Assembly: GCA_015501055.1 (NCBI GenBank)
Contig: JADNYV010000017.1
Span: forward strand, 124,001-188,000
From: Mucidula mucida
Taxonomy: Eukaryota; Basidiomycota; Agaricomycetes; Agaricales; Physalacriaceae
Direction of reading: 5' to 3'
Length of the DNA: 64,000 nt
The notes under the pieces were generated by a model. That model was not told where the DNA came from. It made no database searches and worked only from the letters and a program-made list of their open reading frames with translations. A program made the position numbers and the translations under genes. Numbering within the stretch: position 1 is the first letter of the stretch; every line of letters starts with the position of its first letter. This document shows positions 35,902 to 47,849 of this stretch, one piece after another.

Positions 35902-37630
35902 ATGCCCGAAGTTGAACCAATGTACGTGTCGGTGATCCCTTCCGTCATCATCAAGTGCCCACATAAGAGAGTAGCCCGCCTTCCGTACTTCCTCGTCGTG
36001 CTACGACATTCGTCCTGGATCCTACCAGCGATACGCCATCTTTCCGGATAAACAAAACAGAAAAATCCTACCACCACCAATACTCAAACATCTACTACCA
36101 TAGGCTCAAGGGTATTCGCACCTTCGTCGAGGAACAGGCGCGTCAAAGGTGGCGGGATGTCGATGGTGTGCCCACCTACTTCTTATATGCACACCACCTA
36201 AATTGATCTGCAGGCAGTCCCGAGCTTGTGCCTCGTGTACTTGAGATTGTGAAAAACAGGCTCTGTTGGATCGTTGGGACTGTCTACCTGGATATGCCAC
36301 TTAAACCCAATGTTCTGGAAGATATTGCACGCGACGTGAGTATTCGTAACTATCGCGCCGCAGTTATTTACTCATGCTGTCTAAAGCATTCGATACCTCC
36401 ACCGCCCCCGCCCACCAAATTCTGCTCACCCGAGGACAACATCCTGCTTGAAGACGAGTCAGGACGCTTAAAACTTGTGGGCGAGCGGATAAAAACCGCA
36501 CGCTTGGTGACTGGAGTTGTGATGGGCGTTCTTGGTATGGAGACGCAGAGTGGCGATTTCGAGGTTGTCGACATGTGCTTTGCTGGTATGCCGCCCCAGA
36601 TAGAATCATCCGAAGAGGAAGACGCAATGGATGTGGATGGTACGCGTTATTGACTCGTGCTTGAAACCTTGAATAATGCTTCATAGAAAACAATGTCGAA
36701 GACCTAACAGACGAATGGATTGCCGTGGTGTCTGGCCTCTCTGTGGGTTCGTCGACGTCCCCGGACGCGTCGTTGGAGATGTTGACCGAGTACCTTTCCG
36801 GAGAGGAGGGAGGTGTCGATGACCAGCTATCCGCAGCTCAAATCTCTCGGCTCATCATAGCAGGAAACTCGTTCGCGCCTCCGTCCAAAACGGAGCCTGT
36901 CAAGTCGGACCAGACGAAAGAAAACAGTACGTTGTTGCATATTTGCGTATCATATGCGATGCTCATGTCGCAGCGCGGGCGGTACGGACAAGATACGTCT
37001 GCGTTCTCTCCTCACCCTACCACGATTCTTTCTGGCTACTTGCAAGACGTGGGATCTGTGATGCCCATTCACATATTGCCTGGGGAGAACGATCCTTGTG
37101 GCGCCATTTTGCCACAACAACCTTTCCCGCGTGCCATGATGGGTCCGGTGTCGTCTCTACCAAGTTTCTCATGTGAAACAAACCCGACATACCTTCGTTT
37201 GGGTGCTGGCGCGGAGGAGAGGACCCCAATTTCGCGCACGATACTAGTCAACTCGGGCCAACCATTGAACGATATGTTCAAATATCTGGCATCCCCTCCT
37301 GCTACGCGTCTATCCATATTGGAATCGACGCTGAAGTGGAGACATATGGCTCCCACTGCACCAGATACACTTTGGTGTCATCCGTATCACCAGAGTGATC
37401 CGTTCTTGTTCCATGGCACGCCCGATGTGTATTTCGTGGGTGGCCAGGGACGCTTTGCGACAAAACTCGCTCTAGGCGAGGACGGCAAAACACAATGTAG
37501 GCTTGTGTTGGTTCCTGACTTTGCATCTACGGGTACGTTGGTGTTGGTAAACCTGAGGTCCTTGGAGGTCAGAACGCGTTCTTTCCGGACGTATGACGCT
37601 GCCCGGTCAAGATGGAGACTACATAGGTAA
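35902..37630 (+). CDS. DNA polymerase delta small subunit (POLD2/Pol31/Cdc1)
   Basis: Regulatory B-subunit of the replicative polymerase delta, linking the catalytic subunit to the third subunit. Exons 35902-35921, 35972-36165, 36214-36335, 36387-36639 and 36687 onward join in phase. Visible family blocks: FRINKTEKSYHHQYSNIYYH, RLKGIRTFVEEQARQRW, VGTVYLDMPLKPNVLEDIAR, ESGRLKLVGERI, LVTGVVMGVLG, DEWIAVVSGLSVGSS, IHILPGENDPCGAILPQQPF, PRAM, MFKYLASPPATRLSILESTL, MAPTAPDTLWCHPYHQSDPF and PDVYFVGGQ. These form the OB-fold and inactive phosphoesterase-like domain. At 36929-36975 a GT...AG stretch sits in the conserved region and can be read through in frame; removing it exactly would shift frame, so this junction is unresolved. 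Confidence 0.9.
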
Positions 37631-37709
37631 AATCTAGTTTATTGAACTTCAACGGCTGTTGCTTACAATGATCAGTTAGTGTCATAGATTATCGTAGATA
37701 TATTGTAGC

Positions 37710-38458
37710 TTATTCGTTCCATTGCATAGCAGAGGGTATCCAATATGCTTTGCCATCTCGTTCATCCTGTTCATCTATCCAGCATAAACCATCTCTTATC
37801 AACATGTTCTCCAGTGCCGCAGACGCTCGCCCTCGTGTCCAACCTTTACTTCGTATCAGGTCGGCCTCAACGATTCGTCCTCCGAGCTCATTCGCGATGG
37901 AGAGAACGACGGTTTGATCGTCATCCAGTTCCTTTACCACGCTGCGTACCATCTTCCTTCCACCAATCTCCACCACCTGGTAACCAGCACCGAGAGGTTG
38001 TAAGGTTTTGATACTTCGCATGACATCGTCCTCGTCGATAACTCCTCCACTCACGCCACGCAGCTTGCTCACGAGACGCACGAGCTCGCTCATCTCGATC
38101 ATGCCTCCATTCCGATCTCGCGTGCTAACGCAGACGTCGACGATTTGGACACCGAGTTCATATTGCCAGTCGCCGAGCCCAAGCATCTCTGCCCACCACC
38201 CGCCTTTCCGCGGGCCGGCTAGTGGATCGACGCCAATAGAGGAACACATTTGTTGGAATGCATGACGGAATGTGGGGTCGCGTCGAATAGAGTCGCGATG
38301 TGTTGAGGCGAAATGGGCAAGGGCAGTCCGGAACTGGGTGAGCTGCGCCTGGAGGTGCTCTATCTGCGTTTTTGAGAGTGCATTAGACAACTCTGCAAAC
38401 TGCCGTTTTGATGTTCGTGTCTGTCAAATGCGGCGAGGCCGACGCCCCTTCGATGCAT
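37710..38458 (-). CDS. ESCRT-II subunit Snf8/Vps22
   Basis: Part of the ESCRT-II complex that sorts ubiquitinated membrane proteins into multivesicular bodies. The start MHRRGVGLAAFDRHEHQN carries the RRGVGLAAF signature of Snf8. After it come ELSNALSKTQIEHLQAQLTQ, FRHAFQQMCSSIGVDPLAGP, GWWAEMLGLGDWQYELGVQI and then two winged-helix repeats (GGMIEMSELVRLVSKLRG, GGRIVEADLIRSKGWTRGRA), ending WIPSAMQWNE. About 248 residues, normal for the family, and intronless. One C appears to be missing near 38404 (between HEHQN and QFAELSNAL). Start codons of this gene and the ACBP gene are 99 bases apart. Confidence 0.9.
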
Positions 38459-38557
38459 TATTGATGGCGGCGGCAAGAGACAAGAGCCTGATGATTTCAC
38501 GTGGTTATGTAATGTTACCCTGACATTACCTCCCTCGTCCTTATACACCCACCTCCA
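38459..38557. promoter_or_regulatory. Compact bidirectional promoter, Snf8 / acyl-CoA-binding protein
   Basis: 99 bases between two divergent ATG codons. Confidence 0.5.
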
Positions 38558-40144
38558 ATGTCCTCTCGCGAGCTCATTGATGCCCAGTTCGACCGCGCCG
38601 TGAGATAGTACAGGGGCTGCCAAAGACGGGCCCCATTCAGACCGACTATGAGGAAAAGTTGACCATGTACAGGTGTGCTGTTACTCGGTTCCTGCAATAA
38701 CCTGTCTGTTTACGAGTTTTCGTCTAGCTTGTACAAGCAAGGTGAAGACGCATAGTCTTGCGTATCAAGCCCGTATCTCATTTTTAACAGCTACCATCGG
38801 AAATGTCAAGTCGCCACGACCTGGGATATGGGATATGCTGGGACGGGCGAAATGGTGAGTGCAGCTCACTCGGTGTTTTGGTTACAACAGCTAATGTCCA
38901 GACAGGGATGCGTGGGCCAAGCACAAGGACGTCGACTCTCTCGAGGCTAAATGGCTCTATGTCGATGCACTGATGAAGGTTTATTGGCACGTCATGTAGT
39001 CGGAAGCGCCGAGTACTTACACTTGTACAGGTTCTACGCAAATACTCGGATAAGACTATGGCAAAGAGTCTCGTACAGGAACTGGAGTCTTATGGTGGAG
39101 ACCCTTTCAACCTTGTTATGAGTGGTGCGTCCTCCTCACTTGTACGGGATGCCGTAAACCTAAACACATCTCTAGGCTCTATTTCCAGATCCAAAGACTC
39201 AGACTCGTCTGGTTCCTCGGCCTCTGACGATGAGATGATGAGCGCCCTTACAACCACCCTGGTCAACCATCACAACAAGAAGCCGAGTTAGGCTCTGAAG
39301 ATGAAGGCGAATCGGGCGAGGATGAGGCTGGCGAGCTTCCGAATGTTAGACACGAGCCCGAACCTTCAGCCTAATCGACCTGGGTCGTCTCTTTCGTCCA
39401 TCGTTATCGCACGCCCATGACAGGCTCAATAGCTTTGTCACCACCACTGCACATGCCGTCCCAACGACTCAACCTCTCCCGGTTTGAAACACCTTCAGCC
39501 TTGGGGCGCCCACTGGCACGCCCGCCCCATCTTCCCTATATCCTAGTCATCTCTCTCAATCTGAGCTCGCCAGCTCACCCCCGGCGCCTTCATACCCTTT
39601 ACACACTCAATTTCGAGCGCCATCTCAACCTATTATGTCTCAATTTGGGCCCTACGTCCCAGTGCGCCCTGCTACGCGTCCCACTCTCGAGCGGGCTGTA
39701 GAAAACGTGCAATCCCAGATTGCAGCGCTCAATGAGCGGCTGGAAACATTAGAGACAATCTATCTCCCTAATTCGCGCTCGCACTCGTCTCTAGCTCATA
39801 GTGGCTCCACCGGCAACTGGCCACGACGGCGGTCTGACAGCCCGCACTGGGATTTCGACGATCTTGGGATGTGGTCGTTGGTGTTGAATCCCATCCAGCG
39901 TGGCATTGAGCAGCTTCGCTCATTGTCAAACTTTTTTGTCAAGAATGAGAATAGGACGCCATCTGCGATCATTTTGAGGCGGTTGTTTCTTGATGCGTCG
40001 TTTTTGTTTTGTTGTCTGTTTTTCGTGAGAACGATCTGGAGAAAGAGCGGTGCGAGGAGGCGGGATGTCAAAGCTGCTTTGATAGTGCTTTGGAAAGCGA
40101 TTTTGGGCACGAAGGATAGAACTATGGTGGATCGCGGCATTTAG
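38558..40144 (+). CDS. Acyl-CoA-binding domain protein with coiled coil and C-terminal membrane anchor (ACBD5-like)
   Basis: The N-terminal ACBP domain reads SSRELIDAQFDRA, VQGLPKTGPIQTDYEEKL, TMYSLYKQAT, GNVKSPRPGIWDMLGRAKWD, AWAKHKDVDSLEAKWLYVDA and LMKVLRKYSDKTMAKSLVQE, spread over several short exons. It binds long-chain acyl-CoA via the conserved YKQAT and KWDAW parts. An acidic/Ser linker follows (about 39180-39370). The last exon encodes VENVQSQIAALNERLETLET (coiled coil) and a hydrophobic segment (ASFLFCCLFFVRTIW, about 40000-40040) ahead of a basic tail. ACBP plus coiled coil plus tail anchor is the layout of ACBD5, a peroxisomal protein that tethers to the ER; peroxisomal location is inference. 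One base seems missing near 38603, and the frame also changes between about 39270 and 39500. Confidence 0.78.
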
Positions 40145-40642
40145 GGAATTGTAGGATCTAGGATAATTTGTACGCAGAATACTATTGATGATTTTTTCAT
40201 GGTGCTGAAGTGTGGAACGCTACGGGAATGGTTGCAGATCTCCTCCATACGGCGAGAAGTTACTGGATGTACATAACATCCTCGATTCAGTAACTTCTCG
40301 CGAGCTTGGACATCCGGGGATATCGGCTCTCTTCTATCTTCTTCATCTCGTTTGGAAGAGTGAACCTTACAAGGGAAGCAATCAGGCCTCCAACCTAAGT
40401 TTATTGATATCCATTTTCGAGAGATTACCTCCAACTCCTCCCATCGTATGCGCCACACAGCTGCACGATTTCGTCATCCTCTTCTACTTATCAGGGAACA
40501 GAAATACGAATACGTTCTTGGCTATCCAATTCTGGCAGAACTCCGTAGCTTCCGATTGAAGAGTCCGCGCCGCACGACGCCTTGTCCATGGTTATAAGAA
40601 AACCAAACCTCGTAACTGAACTGTTTGTTGTCGCCACCCACG
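40145..40642. other. Intergenic region with an unassigned minus-strand frame
   Basis: A 105-codon minus frame at 40141-40458 overlaps the end of the ACBD5-like gene and has no recognisable domain. I treat the stretch as intergenic. Confidence 0.3.
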
Positions 40643-41582
40643 ATGTTCCCGGCCTACACTATAATCCTTCTTGTGCTGGCATGCATCATTCCCTAGACGT
40701 TTTTCCGATGAGCACCCTTCGGCGCCGCCGCGTACTTTGAACACCAACGCAAAGCGCTTTACAGCCGGGCTGCCTCCTCTGCCGCCCAAGCGGCATCATC
40801 ATCATAGCACCAGTGCGTTCTCCGCCAACCTCTTCTTGAACACAACTAGACTTTGCCAGTTCTTCGCAGACCAGGTTCGTCCGAAATTCCTGATACTAAC
40901 TTGAATAGCCTCCACATCGGTGTTCCTGCGCATCGAAGGCGATACAGACACGATATACGAGGGTTTCATTGATACGGCTCCACGGGGTTGGGGGGGGGAA
41001 GCCATCACTGCGATGGGACGAATCAGCAGGCCAACGAGTACGCGGTATGCTCATTCAAATCAGCCTCCCTTAAGTACTTATTGCAAGTTCAGGCGGCCCC
41101 ACGTGCACCAGTGCTCTTGCTGACATGTCGTCCAGCGGAGCATCATGGTCCTTCGCCGGGTACGCCGCATCAATTGCAACGACCCTACAGGACCTACAAT
41201 TCCGAGTTTGACGACTTTTTCATCACCCGCATCAGCACCATGACTCAATCCGCGACCCAGTTCTGGGCTCTTCCGCTCAACTACCATGCCAGCAGCAGGT
41301 GCATCAGGCGACTCGGTTCTCTGGGCCTTTGATGCATTCAACAAGGTCTATCTCTTGAAGCTCTCTGGACGGCAGGTAGCGAATGTCTGTGAAGCAGTGG
41401 TGTTGACTGGTGCGACAGGTGTGGTTATAATGGGAGCGCACGTTTGCGCGAAAGCCACAGGTGCAGATGGGATGGTTAGTTGCGTGTTCGCTACACCGGG
41501 GTCGTATTCGTTGAAAGCGACGCGCTCGGACGCTCTAAGTTCAAATGCACTATTGATCAGCGTTGCACAAGACGAAAGATGA
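40643..41582 (+). CDS. Secreted DUF4430-like protein
   Basis: Starts with a signal peptide (MFPAYTIILLVLACI). A segment KRFTAGLPPLPPKRHHHHS lies ahead of the folded part, which shows SVFLRIEGDTDTIYEGFIDT, HHCDGTNQQAN, EFDDFFITRIS, SATQFWALPLNYH, GDSVLWAFDAFNKVYLLKLS and a final Ig-like strand region (GADGMVSCVFATPGSYSLKA), ending SVAQDER. This order is typical of basidiomycete secreted proteins with a DUF4430/transcobalamin C-terminal-like domain and an adjoining carboxypeptidase-regulatory-like beta sandwich. Several frame changes are needed (after the signal peptide, in the 41000-41150 part and near 41290), some being introns and some probable single-base losses. Function unknown. Confidence 0.6.
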
Positions 41583-41661
41583 ATAGTGAAATAGACATGG
41601 ATTACAAGTTACTACATACTACTACAAATTCTTGAAGTTCGTACATAGACATGTCCATATA

Positions 41662-43900
41662 TCATAGTCCGCGAATATTAACGACCAATAAATACGTAGC
41701 GGCCGTGATGGTGCCCAAGAGAGTTACTATCAATGCAAAGCAAAGCGCATACCTACACCTCTGGATCCACGGATCAAACATTCTTCGCCCCGTCTCCTTC
41801 CGCCCTTTCACTTGGACCAATTTCACCCCATATAGCTGGTCGAACATTGTAAGCGGAAGGTGTAGAGCCGTCGTCATGATGTGCATCACGATCCCCGAGT
41901 TGGGACGCAAAGGCGGAAACGGGCGGGGCACAAACGGATACCCAAACAAGAAGCCCCTGCGCCGCATCGAGCCCTTCCTGTCATTCAGCCGCGCCACCTC
42001 ATCATAGTACTCTCTCTTCTCGTCGACCCACCGCGGGAGGACGAGATCCTTCTTGCCCTTCGTCTTGCCTTTCCCGCCCGAACCAGCCCACTCCCGCCGT
42101 TTGCGGTACAAACAACAATACACCGCCTTCAGATACCCAAGGTTGAAGTAAAACTCCGCCAGCGACATCTTGGGCGGCTGCTCGCCAAAGGTGGTAAAGT
42201 GCCATCCGCCGACGAGCCACAGAATAGGGAAGATGAAGCCCAACCAGAACGCCCAGAACGCAGGCGTAAACCTGCTCGGCTGGGGCTTGGGCGGGAATGT
42301 GATGGGCGGGATGTCTGCGGCGCGGTCCCAGCGGCGCGCGATGAAGGATTCCGAGACGGATGGGGGAGAGGGTGACCGCCGGGCACGCGGGGAACGAAGG
42401 GGAATATCCTCCATCGAAGGAAACTCGACCAGCCCGCCACCTTTTGGCACCTCCACGTGTGTGAGTACAGGTTGCCGCCGTGGCAGGGGCGAATGAGTCT
42501 GACAGGCTCCGGCTCATAGTTATCGCCGTCAGCGATGTCATCTTCGTCCTCTTTGTCGTGTAGAGAGTCACTCGCAGTGAAGAAGCTATCGGCGTGGAGC
42601 GATGCCTCGCTGCCAATATAGTCCTCGACACTACCTTCGATTGTGGGTAAATTCCCAAGACGCGGGCGTAGAGGTGGGATCTCATCGTAGCTTGCGCTAG
42701 GATGGGGACCCGGGAACGGAGGACGGAGATCGAGTGGTGGAATACTCGGCGGAGTTGCAGAGCGAGTCGTCCCAGACGAGGACTGTGATCCCGTTCTGTT
42801 CAACGATCGTGAAAGGAAAGGACTGCGTATTTGTGAAAGAACCGGGGAGGGACCTGCATGTAACACGGTGACTTAGTGCCAGAAACAATACATACGTGCA
42901 AGAAAAGAAGACGTACGAGTAATTTCGGAAGCTCCGCCGGGCGTGGTGGTCTTAGCACTGGAGGGTGATACAGGGGAAAGCCCCGAAGACGACAACGATG
43001 GAAGAGGTCTCGTGCGGCGCAAGGATTCTGGCGAGAAGTAGTCTTGCTCTACAATCGGGGACAGCGGCTTGTGCGCACGTCCACCGGCACGCGCATCCAA
43101 ACTTTGCGTGCTCCTCGAGAAGATTCCGTTCATTTGGAGCCTATGTATACCTGGTCGAAACCCAGCGTTATTGGATGACGGAGTGTAGCTTTGAAACGAG
43201 CTAGAGTCAGGCAGGAAATCCAAAGATGGATTGCTATACGAGGCCGATGGGGTACTAGAAGAAGTCGGCAGTGACACCGTCCTGTTCATGGGAACTGCCT
43301 GTCGATGTACGGTCGGAGGCGGCAGATGGGCAGCCTCGTCACTACTTGCTCGCCGTTTCCGTTGGGCAGGCTTAACCATGCCAAGTTGATGGCGGCCAGA
43401 GCTGATGCTAGGACTAGGACTGATCCTGTCACCTGCATTCGGAGAGTGCCTCGGACTGGGACTCTCGCTTGGGGGAGAGTTGGATATCGGCGTACGCGTC
43501 CCTGGGGTGCCGATGATATTGAGATGGAGGGAGCTTTTGTTCCATCGCAGTTTGTCGTATGCAGATCGCTCTGAATCGCCTTCATTTTGATGAGAGCGAC
43601 GCAGGCGGGAAATAATGGGAGGGTCATCAGTCTCTAGAGTCGACTGCGTTGACACGAAGTGAAGGGGGGGGAACAAGAGGTCGCGCAGGCGGACAGTGTT
43701 ATATGGCCCCGAGGGTGATTAAAAAGTATCTCCGTGCGTACTGATCGTTTCATTTCGCAAATCCGGGGCAGCGTGTCGACGTACGAAAGCAGGGCACTGT
43801 TCAACTCCAAGAGGAGTCTCTGGTGATACCTGAGGGTCCGACAGTAGTGATCGGAATGCTGGGAGAGCAAGGTAAACATGAGGCAAGGAGATAAACGTCA
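41662..43900 (-). CDS. Serine-rich membrane protein of unknown function
   Basis: I do not recognise a named family. The N-terminal 400 residues are Ser/Pro/Arg-rich and disordered (LRRSHQNEGDSERSAYDKLR, SSGLSPVSPSSAKTTTPG, EIPPLRPRLGNLPTIEGSV). The C-terminal part has a hydrophobic segment FTPAFWAFWLGFIFPILWLV, then basic cytosolic stretches, and a second helix ALCFALIVTLLGTITAATYL near the end (RYALC..., VVNIRGL). At about 42465 one C appears to be missing (between PCHGGNLY and EVPKGGGLVEF), which joins the two large frames. An intron is likely near 42856-42916. The 5' end is uncertain; the open frame reaches 43676 without an ATG and the start may lie as far as about 43900. Confidence 0.6.
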
Positions 43901-44365
43901 ATGTGCGAGCCACGCGTTATGATCAAAACAAGCGCAGTAGGATCAGGAGTTCCTACACGAATTGAGTATGGGTGCATTCGGAGCCGGTGAAAGTGTATCT
44001 TCGGTTAGAGGGTCTACCAGAAAACCGTGTCTCCTGCATGGTGTTCAAATTATCGTAGCCGGTTGACACATATGAGTAGTAGTGGGAAAACGTTCCTTAG
44101 CAGACAACGCGCTATCCTTCCCTGGTATCATTATGCATCGGCAGAATACGGAGAGATGACGCTTATCCAGTTCGCGATGCATATAGAACAGAGGTTCATA
44201 TAAGATGTGGCGGCGTCCCTTACATTTTTGGCTGGAATCCTCACAGGATGAAGAAATTATATCGATGCCTGTTTAGAAAGCTGGAGAGAACGTGGAGGGA
44301 GAAACTCAAGCGGCAAAGTTGACGTCAGCTGATCAACGGTCTCTCTACTCTGTGCCTGCCTTGTC
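43901..44365. promoter_or_regulatory. Intergenic region between divergent genes
   Basis: About 460 bases between the serine-rich membrane protein and the CCDC97-like gene. No coding signal seen. Confidence 0.35.
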
Positions 44366-45110
44366 ATGCCTTCGTCCTTCGATGAACAGCCGATCCTGCG
44401 TTTCCTTGGGCTCCCATTCGACGGTACATATCACCCCTCTCCAGCGGCCGAACCGCTCGATTTCTTGAAGCAGCACCTCCACGTCCTACCTCCCCACTTA
44501 CTAATCAAATTCTCGTCCATAACTACCCCCAGGCAGCGCAACACGATATCAGTCATCAGAAATCGACGTCTCAAATACACCGAGTCGCACCCGCGCGAGC
44601 TGTCGTTCGCTATTGCAAGAAACACCTGGCCTACGCTATGGGACGGCCGGGAGCGGAGAGGAATGGAGGAAGGGGATGACGAGAAGCAGTGGGCTAAAGA
44701 GGGATTTCTTCAGGGATCGGAGAAACATGTTGGGAAGCTCGGTGCTCTGCTTGCAGGCTATGAGGAGGAACGCGAGGCGGAACGCGTCAGGTTCCTAAGG
44801 AGAGAGGCGGCAGAGAACTATTTTGTGCCTGAGGAAGACAGCGATAGCGATGACGAGGTCGACCGGGCTACTGAGAATCTCGCAAGCTTAGAGACAGATG
44901 AGGATGCTCGACTGCTCTTTGAACGACGTATAAGGGAACGCTTTATATACGGATTACTGGAGGTGAATATCATAAGCTTTAACCATGTTCGTGTATACTT
45001 ATTCCTGAAAGGACATTGACTATGACAAAGTGGATTGGGACGAATCTTTGGATATGGAAAATGACAGAGATGCAGAAGAGAGGTGGTTCGATGAAGAGGA
45101 GGAGGATTAG
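44366..45110 (+). CDS. CCDC97-like protein (DUF2052)
   Basis: Two exons (44366-44962, 45012-45110) give an intact 231-residue protein. The family is eukaryotic and its human member associates with the U2 snRNP SF3B complex; the molecular role is little known. The sequence shows FLGLPFDGTYHPSPAAEPLD, NRRLKYTESHPRELSFAIAR, an acidic stretch (EEDSDSDDEVDRATE), RRIRERFIYGLLE joined by the intron to DIDYDKVDWDESLD and an acidic end RWFDEEEED. The RFIYGLL...YDKVDWDESLD...RWFD pattern is the family signature. Confidence 0.85.
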
Positions 45111-45325
45111 CATTCGCTGAACATCTCAAATTGTATCGTTATTATCATCATGTAGCGCCAGAATGTGTACTCTTATATAATCGATTGGCATCTTCAACGG
45201 TCCACGCAAGAATCAAGATGATGTTATGGGTAGAACGTACAACACTAGATATACATCTTCAAGTCATAATCACGGTCTTCATCGTTGAGTGGTCAGAGAC
45301 TTGGCGTTGCGGTCCAAAATAGTCT

Positions 45326-47280
45326 TCAGCCGTAAAGCCTATCCACGCGGCTCTATCAGTATTCTCATCAAATAAGAAAGAACGGAACACGTACCGCAGC
45401 ATCCTCAGGCCTCAAAGCGCCTTTTGCCATATTATGCTTCCCAGCGCGTAACCTATGGCCCTTAGATATCGCCGTTGACTTAGTCGCCGCCCCTTCCACA
45501 TTCTCAAGCAGCTTCCAACACTCGTCATCCGGCGCGACATGGCCCTGCAATAGCGAGAAGAACTTGTGTCGCAGCACGCCCTTGATACGCTCGAAAGCAT
45601 ACGTCGTGTACCATCCGTCGCGCTCATCGCATGTCTCGCGAAGATCGCTTTCGTCCTCAATCATTCCCTTCAGCATGGGATCGGATATATCACAGAGCTG
45701 GAACGCGGCAGTTTCTTTGGTGAGGGTCTTCCCATCGAATATATGCGATGTTTTCCGGTCGCCTTCGCCAGCGGTGGGATCGAGAAGCACGTTTGTGGTA
45801 GAGCGGTCTTGGCGACGCGTAGTTACAGAAGGCCGGGCGATGGGATGATTAGCATTGCGAAAGTAGAGACGCTGATAGCTATAGAAAGTGAGGAGATGTA
45901 ACTGCCATGTGAATGACACACTTACAGTCGAGCCTCGTTAATCTTGCGAGGGTCATAACCGAACTTGACTAATGTGTCTCGCCAAGGACCATCTTGGAAT
46001 ACATAACAGACAAGAGGAAGAATGATTTTTGAGCTGGACGACTTGTCAGTTACAAGAAATCAGTGTATTGCAAACATACTTGTGTATCTCGCGAGCTTCT
46101 CCCTGCGCGAATTGATTGAAAAGAGACATTCTTGTCCAAACTGGTCGTTCATCGAAACGCTGGCAGTTGTGAGCTTATAACTCAATAACACGGCAAATTA
46201 TGAGGGTTACTTCTTCTAATCGCTTGACGAGCTTTTCGTCAACTTGGTCTCGGGCTGACTCTACGACAGCAGGTGGTTTGGTGGGAACCGTAGCATCAGT
46301 AAAAGAGATCGTTGCCGGACCGTAGCCTTTCCAGCGCATTCTGTTGATAAGCCGTTTCTTCTCTTCGCCAGTTTCCTCGTCTACAGTAATAGAGGCGACG
46401 GAGGCGGTATTGGCCTTGAAGCTGGAGGGTCAAGTGTTCAGTCTGGAGAATGCTAGAAAATGACGAGACCTACTTATAGACTTGAGGAATTGTTTGGCGA
46501 CTAAATATGGGCGGGGGGAATAGACGCAAATTGCTTCTGGTTGTAGGCTCAGTTGGTCGAAGTTGGGGGTCTAGGTTCATCGCAAATTGAGGATCCGCTG
46601 ATGGCTTCGGCGCAGTGGGCAAGACCTGTTCACCAACAGTGATGGTGTAGTCGTATTTCTCTTCTGGTATTTTGTATTCACACAGGGCATCGACTGCGTC
46701 CCAGATGAATACACGTATTGCAAGAGTAGGGCAACTCCACATACCATCCATATGTTCCATGGTCATCCGTAGCTTGCTTATAGAGTCGTCCATATCTGGC
46801 TGGAACTGATAGTCCGCCATGCCTTGGTTGCATGAGTTCCGGCCTCATTTCAGTATGTATCGAGTCCTTACTTCGGAAGCGGACAGTCTTGGGGATGACG
46901 CCGACGACTTCAGTCGTGTAATGACCGACAACTGGATCGCCTGGATGTCGTCTTTTTTTCTTCCGTTTCACCACCTTCATCAAGAGAGCATTGGACGCGA
47001 CAACCGAACCAGGTATAGGATGCGCGAAGGGGTTATCTGGACGGAGATGCAGCTCAACAAGAGTCTCGGCTTTTGTTGCACCGCGCTTGAAGGCGTTTTC
47101 CAGGCTGCCTAGTCCACCAAGTGTCTTGACTGCTTCGGGAACAGATGTCGGTTTCACGCGACCAGGATACTCGACCACGTAGAATGGGGTCGATGGCAGC
47201 GGCAAAGGGCGCGCCTCGATGGACGCGTTTGTGGAGGCCGACGTCGAAGCCTCTGGCTGGTCAACGTCCATCGAGTCCAT
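45326..47280 (-). CDS. Transcription factor IIIC subunit 5 (tau95/Tfc1/Sfc1-like)
   Basis: Subunit of the tauA part of TFIIIC, which binds the A box of tRNA genes for RNA polymerase III. In order: YVVEYPGRVKPTSVPEAVKT, LGGLGSLENAFKRGATKAET, ELHLRPDNPFAHPIPG, VGHYTTEVVGVIPKTVRFRS, MADYQFQPDMDDSISKLR, NLRLFPPPIFSRQTIPQVY, RLINRMRWKGYGPATISFTD, RFDERPVWTRMSLFNQF, IILPLVCYVFQDGPWRDTLV, KFGYDPRKI, YQRLYFRNANHPIARPS and HNMAKGALRPEDAA. At least six short introns split it (for example about 46813-46858 and 46702-46752). Reading frames join cleanly where checked. The transposon-like element at 47292-49075 begins about 10 bases upstream of the ATG (47278-47280), so the native promoter has been displaced or replaced. 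Confidence 0.88.
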
Positions 47281-47282
47281 GG

Positions 47283-47291
47283 CAAAGAGTC
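47283..47291. repeat. Candidate target-site duplication, left copy (CAAAGAGTC)
   Basis: The nine bases CAAAGAGTC occur here and again at 49076-49084, bracketing the motif-rich element. This is the expected footprint of a DNA transposon with an 8-9 bp duplication. Confidence 0.55.
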
Positions 47292-47309
47292 GAGAGTGAA
47301 TAAAGTTAC

Positions 47310-47420
47310 TTTTTGGGCCTCACTTGCGGTCACTTGCCGCACTTGCCGAACTTATTTCCCCGCCAAAGCCGGCAAGTTAACTTCGGTCACTTACCTCACT
47401 TGCTCACTTGCCACTTGGTG
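47310..47420. repeat. TCACTT-type motif array, left end
   Basis: About seven TCACTTG/CACTTGCC copies in one orientation within 110 bases. Confidence 0.75.
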
Positions 47421-47849
47421 GGCCCTTTCCCCTTGCGCGCTTACCTCCTTCGACGGCGGCTCATGACGACGGTTCACCTGAGGACGTCGTCGTTATCATG
47501 GCTCGCTCTCCGCGGTGTATAAGAAGTTCGGAGGTTCTGCTCGACCGCTCACATCACTCCCTCGATCATTGACCGTTAGTCGAAAAAGGGCCATATCTTC
47601 TGGGGCCCCTACGCCTAAGCGAGATGTGAGCTGAAATCTATAGGTGAGTGCTTGAATGATATGTGTACGCGATGTCTAATATTTTCTTACAGCAGCTGTC
47701 TCTCAATACATAAATGTACGGTCCCTCCTACCACATCATGAATTCTGCGGGCCACGCGATGTTAGCAAGCTATTTAGTCGCCATTCGTTCTTTCATCACC
47801 CCTTGTGGCCTTCAATGAATTCCAAGTCCCACTCTAAGCACCCGACCTT

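Noticed and set aside
41881..42375. Plus-strand 164-codon frame opposite the serine-rich membrane protein
   Set aside because: Antisense shadow; the minus strand shows helices and domain-like composition.
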